Source: an uncultured Eubacteriales bacterium
GTDB lineage: Bacteria > Bacillota > Clostridia > Oscillospirales > Oscillospiraceae
Direction: 5' to 3'
DNA length: 16,324 nt
NCBI GenBank assembly: GCA_958427375.1
Contig: CAUABY010000021.1
Coordinates: 1-16,324, forward strand
Position 1 is the first letter of the stretch. The number at the start of each line of letters is the position of its first letter. The notes under the pieces are model-generated. The model was given only the letters and a program-made list of their open reading frames with translations. It was not told the DNA's origin and ran no database searches. A program made the translations under genes and the position numbers. Shown one piece after another: positions 14,260-16,324 of this stretch.

Positions 14260-14320
14260 AAGCCCACCATTCAGCAGGGCAGCTCGGGCTTTGCTGCAAG
14301 AACGAAAAGGAGGAATTTTT

Positions 14321-16186
14321 GTGAGAAAAAAGAAAATCCGGCGAACGAGCTGTTTTTGGCTCGCGGTGTGTCTGTGTCTGTGCCTTATAAGCGGAATAGG
14401 CGCCAGAGCAATTTCATCTTCGGGCGGAGATGTGACGATTAAAAAGGTGAGCTATACCACGCCTGAGGGCTATTCAATCTCCGCGCTGATGTATGTGCCT
14501 GACTCAGCGACGGCCAATGACAAGGCTCCGGCAGTGGTTACTGTTCACGGCTGGTATAACACCAATGCTTTTCAGGATCTGTTTAATGTTGAGCTGTCCA
14601 GACGTGGTTATGTTGTGCTCAGCCCGGACATGATTGGACACGGCGAGTCGGAGATTACGGACTGGTCGCATCTTTATGACGACGCAAGTGGTATATACAG
14701 CTCCGTAAAATTTGTGGCCAACCTTGATTTTGTTGACAACACCCGCATCGGACTGACCGGCCACTCCTCCGGCGGCGATCAGGCTGCGGCGGCAATGGGT
14801 CTTGATGAGGCAAACGGCACCCATCTTATCCGCGCAATCCTGTTCCAGTCCTCCCAGTGGATAGACGATCAGGGTGTTGACTATATTGACAGCATAGGCT
14901 CCCGTTACGCCGGTGTTGTTGCCACTGCTTACGACGAGTTTTTCTTTGGTGATAAGCCCCGTGAATTTATAAGCTCCGAGATGGCGGAGCAGTTCCTCAG
15001 CTACAACTTTGAAAAGCCTCTGGACGCGGCAGCACAGGCCGGGGTCTACTACACTGCGGATGTTAACGGCACAGAGGCCGCAAGAGTAATTTACACCCCG
15101 CAGATTACTCACCCCAGCGAGCATTTCAGCACAGAGTGCGTGGGTTACGCGCTGGAATTCTTTGATAAAGCCCTGGATACTCCGCTAAAGCTCCCCGCCA
15201 ATTCCCAAGTTTGGCCCTTTGCCGCCTGCTTTAAGGCTCTGGGTTTGGTTTCATGGATATTTGTCTTTGTGTTCTTTGCGCTGACAATGCTGGACACCAA
15301 GTATTTCTCAAGCATCAAGCTCTGCGAGGCCGCCGAGCCTTTTGCCCTGCCGAAAGAGCGCAAGGGCCGCAATTGGTTCTGGCTCCCTCTATTTGGATTC
15401 GGCCTTGTAAACGCCTGCCTTTTCGCGTGGATACAGCACAAGATAGTCATCAAACCCACCTATGTGAACTTCTGGCCACAAAGCAGTACTCTGGGTGTTG
15501 GCATTTGGGCACTTATAAGCGGACTTCTGTCCCTTCTGATTTTCGTTGTATACTATAAAACCTATGGCAGGAAAAGCGGCTTTGACCTGCGGGAGAGGGG
15601 TCTGGTCATCGGCGGAGATCGGGTCGTAAAGACCGTTTTCCTCGCCATGCTGACTGTTGTTGTCGGCTTCGGTGTCCTGTTCGCAAACGACTATTTCTTC
15701 GACATGGATTACCGCCTGTTCCTCGTGGCAGCACGTCCCTTCGGACGGAAGTTGTTCCTTGTTGCCCTGAGATTTATGCCTTTCTTCCTTGTTGGGCAGA
15801 TAATCAATTCCTTGATTATCAACGGCCCCTTCTTCACCGACGCGGGCGGCAAGCGCTCAAAGTACGGCAACCTTGTTCTTGTGAGCTTTGCCAATGTGCT
15901 TGGTTTTTTAGTTCTTCTTGCCATACAGTACGGTTACTTCCGCGTTACCGGTATGCGGCTTTTCGCCGGCAGCCTTGGCATCCAGATCTGCTTTATCTGG
16001 ATGGTGCCCACTATATTCAACATCATTGCCACGGCTATAATCTCCAGAAAAATCTATATGAAATCCGGTAATCCCTATCTGGGTGGCATAATTAACGGTA
16101 TTCTTGTAACGTTTATCCAGTGCGCCAGCACCTGCACTGTGCTTTTCAGCGCAGCAATCGGCAGCACCAACGGCTTTGCATCCTGA
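14321..16186 (+). CDS. secreted-side alpha/beta hydrolase fused to a multi-pass membrane domain
   Basis: A 621-residue two-part protein. An N-terminal hydrophobic segment (about 11-30) acts as signal anchor. An alpha/beta hydrolase domain covers about 38-290: the oxyanion region HGWYNT is at 76-81, DMIGHGES at 103-110, and the nucleophile elbow GHSSG at 147-151 puts Ser149 as nucleophile. The catalytic His is probably within HPSEHFS (H264 or H268). From about residue 297 to the end there are some eight hydrophobic spans. The hydrolase would face outward if the N-terminal anchor holds. The substrate is not known; an ester or peptide is possible, with dienelactone-hydrolase-like or S33-peptidase-like resemblance only. 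The GTG start at 14321 has AAGGAGG 7 nt upstream; the frame upstream of it overlaps the promoter. It is probably repressed by the divergent MarR protein. Confidence 0.85.
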   Translation: MRKKKIRRTSCFWLAVCLCLCLISGIGARAISSSGGDVTIKKVSYTTPEGYSISALMYVPDSATANDKAPAVVTVHGWYNTNAFQDLFNVELSRRGYVVLSPDMIGHGESEITDWSHLYDDASGIYSSVKFVANLDFVDNTRIGLTGHSSGGDQAAAAMGLDEANGTHLIRAILFQSSQWIDDQGVDYIDSIGSRYAGVVATAYDEFFFGDKPREFISSEMAEQFLSYNFEKPLDAAAQAGVYYTADVNGTEAARVIYTPQITHPSEHFSTECVGYALEFFDKALDTPLKLPANSQVWPFAACFKALGLVSWIFVFVFFALTMLDTKYFSSIKLCEAAEPFALPKERKGRNWFWLPLFGFGLVNACLFAWIQHKIVIKPTYVNFWPQSSTLGVGIWALISGLLSLLIFVVYYKTYGRKSGFDLRERGLVIGGDRVVKTVFLAMLTVVVGFGVLFANDYFFDMDYRLFLVAARPFGRKLFLVALRFMPFFLVGQIINSLIINGPFFTDAGGKRSKYGNLVLVSFANVLGFLVLLAIQYGYFRVTGMRLFAGSLGIQICFIWMVPTIFNIIATAIISRKIYMKSGNPYLGGIINGILVTFIQCASTCTVLFSAAIGSTNGFAS

Positions 16187-16202
16187 GCAAAAATTTTCGG
16201 CA

Positions 16203-16240
16203 AAAAGACCGCTGTCCTTTTGGACAGCGGTCTTTTATTT
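16203..16240. terminator. bidirectional terminator after the membrane hydrolase
   Basis: A 15-bp perfect stem (16203-16217 with 16222-16236) has a TTTT loop, with TTTTATTT on the + strand and a T-run on the minus strand too. It lies 16 bp after the hydrolase stop and would also serve the minus-strand gene that seems to end at 16270. Confidence 0.92.
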
Positions 16241-16269
16241 ACTCTATGCTGTTTTTTAACCTGCGGGGC

Positions 16270-16323
16270 TTATATCTTCATGCAGACGTCCCATGCGCGC
16301 CAGATAACGGTGCGCAGGTTGCC
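16270..16323 (-). CDS. 3' end of an unidentified minus-strand gene (partial)
   Basis: On the minus strand one frame is open from the window edge to a TAA at 16270-16272, reading GNLRTVIWRAWDVCMKI. Most of its codons end in G or C, matching the usage of the window's genes better than the other open frame here. It faces the bidirectional terminator. Seventeen residues are too few to name it. Confidence 0.4.
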   Translation of the reverse strand, partial: GNLRTVIWRAWDVCMKI

Positions 16324-16324
16324 A

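Noticed and set aside
14082..14270. N-terminal extension of the MarR frame
   Set aside because: It crosses the gene's own promoter and the inverted repeat. ATG 14081 has an ideal Shine-Dalgarno and gives the usual MarR length.
14231..14320. Upstream start for the membrane hydrolase
   Set aside because: The region contains the promoter (-35 at 14231, -10 at 14254), so it is largely untranscribed for this gene. GTG 14321 with AAGGAGG is preferred.

Overview
The window looks like chromosomal DNA of a GC-rich Bacillota species of class Clostridia, probably an Oscillospiraceae-like gut anaerobe. The hprK-murB-rapZ-whiA-dnaE order, Gram-positive type regulators, strong Shine-Dalgarno sites and a bile-acid-type dehydrogenase all fit this. 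The taxon is inferred from gene content and protein flavour; no marker RNA gene is present.

Left part (1-7861, + strand): a conserved housekeeping run of hprK (HPr kinase/phosphorylase), murB, rapZ, whiA and dnaE, closed by a strong bidirectional terminator. yvcK, which usually sits between rapZ and whiA, is absent. The gap before murB holds a chain of stem-loops, including an 18-pair helix that would bury the murB ribosome binding site and that competes with two smaller hairpins. The dnaE leader holds two further stem-loops.

Middle (7862-12697, - strand): a single-gene unit for a short-chain dehydrogenase resembling clostridial NADP-dependent 7-alpha-hydroxysteroid dehydrogenase; a 522-bp gene-free gap with an orphan + strand terminator and several hairpins; then a two-gene purine salvage operon (adenine deaminase, then an AzgA/PbuG-type purine permease). 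The operon is read from a clear promoter through a purine riboswitch (guanine-type, C74) with enlarged loops L2 and L3. The 5' arm of its terminator is exactly complementary to the aptamer's J2/3-P3 segment, so the on/off mechanism can be read directly.

Right part (12698-16324): a small hypoxanthine-type DNA glycosylase (+), divergent from the purine operon, with a short tandem repeat over its promoter; a MarR-family regulator (-); and, divergent from it, an alpha/beta hydrolase fused to a multi-pass membrane domain (+). The hydrolase promoter lies inside a perfect 19-bp inverted repeat, the obvious operator candidate. A bidirectional terminator follows, and then the tail of a probable further - strand gene cut by the window edge.

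The best candidates for something undescribed are the murB leader RNA switch, the atypical purine riboswitch and the MarR/operator/membrane-hydrolase module. No CRISPR array, transposase, rRNA or tRNA was seen.
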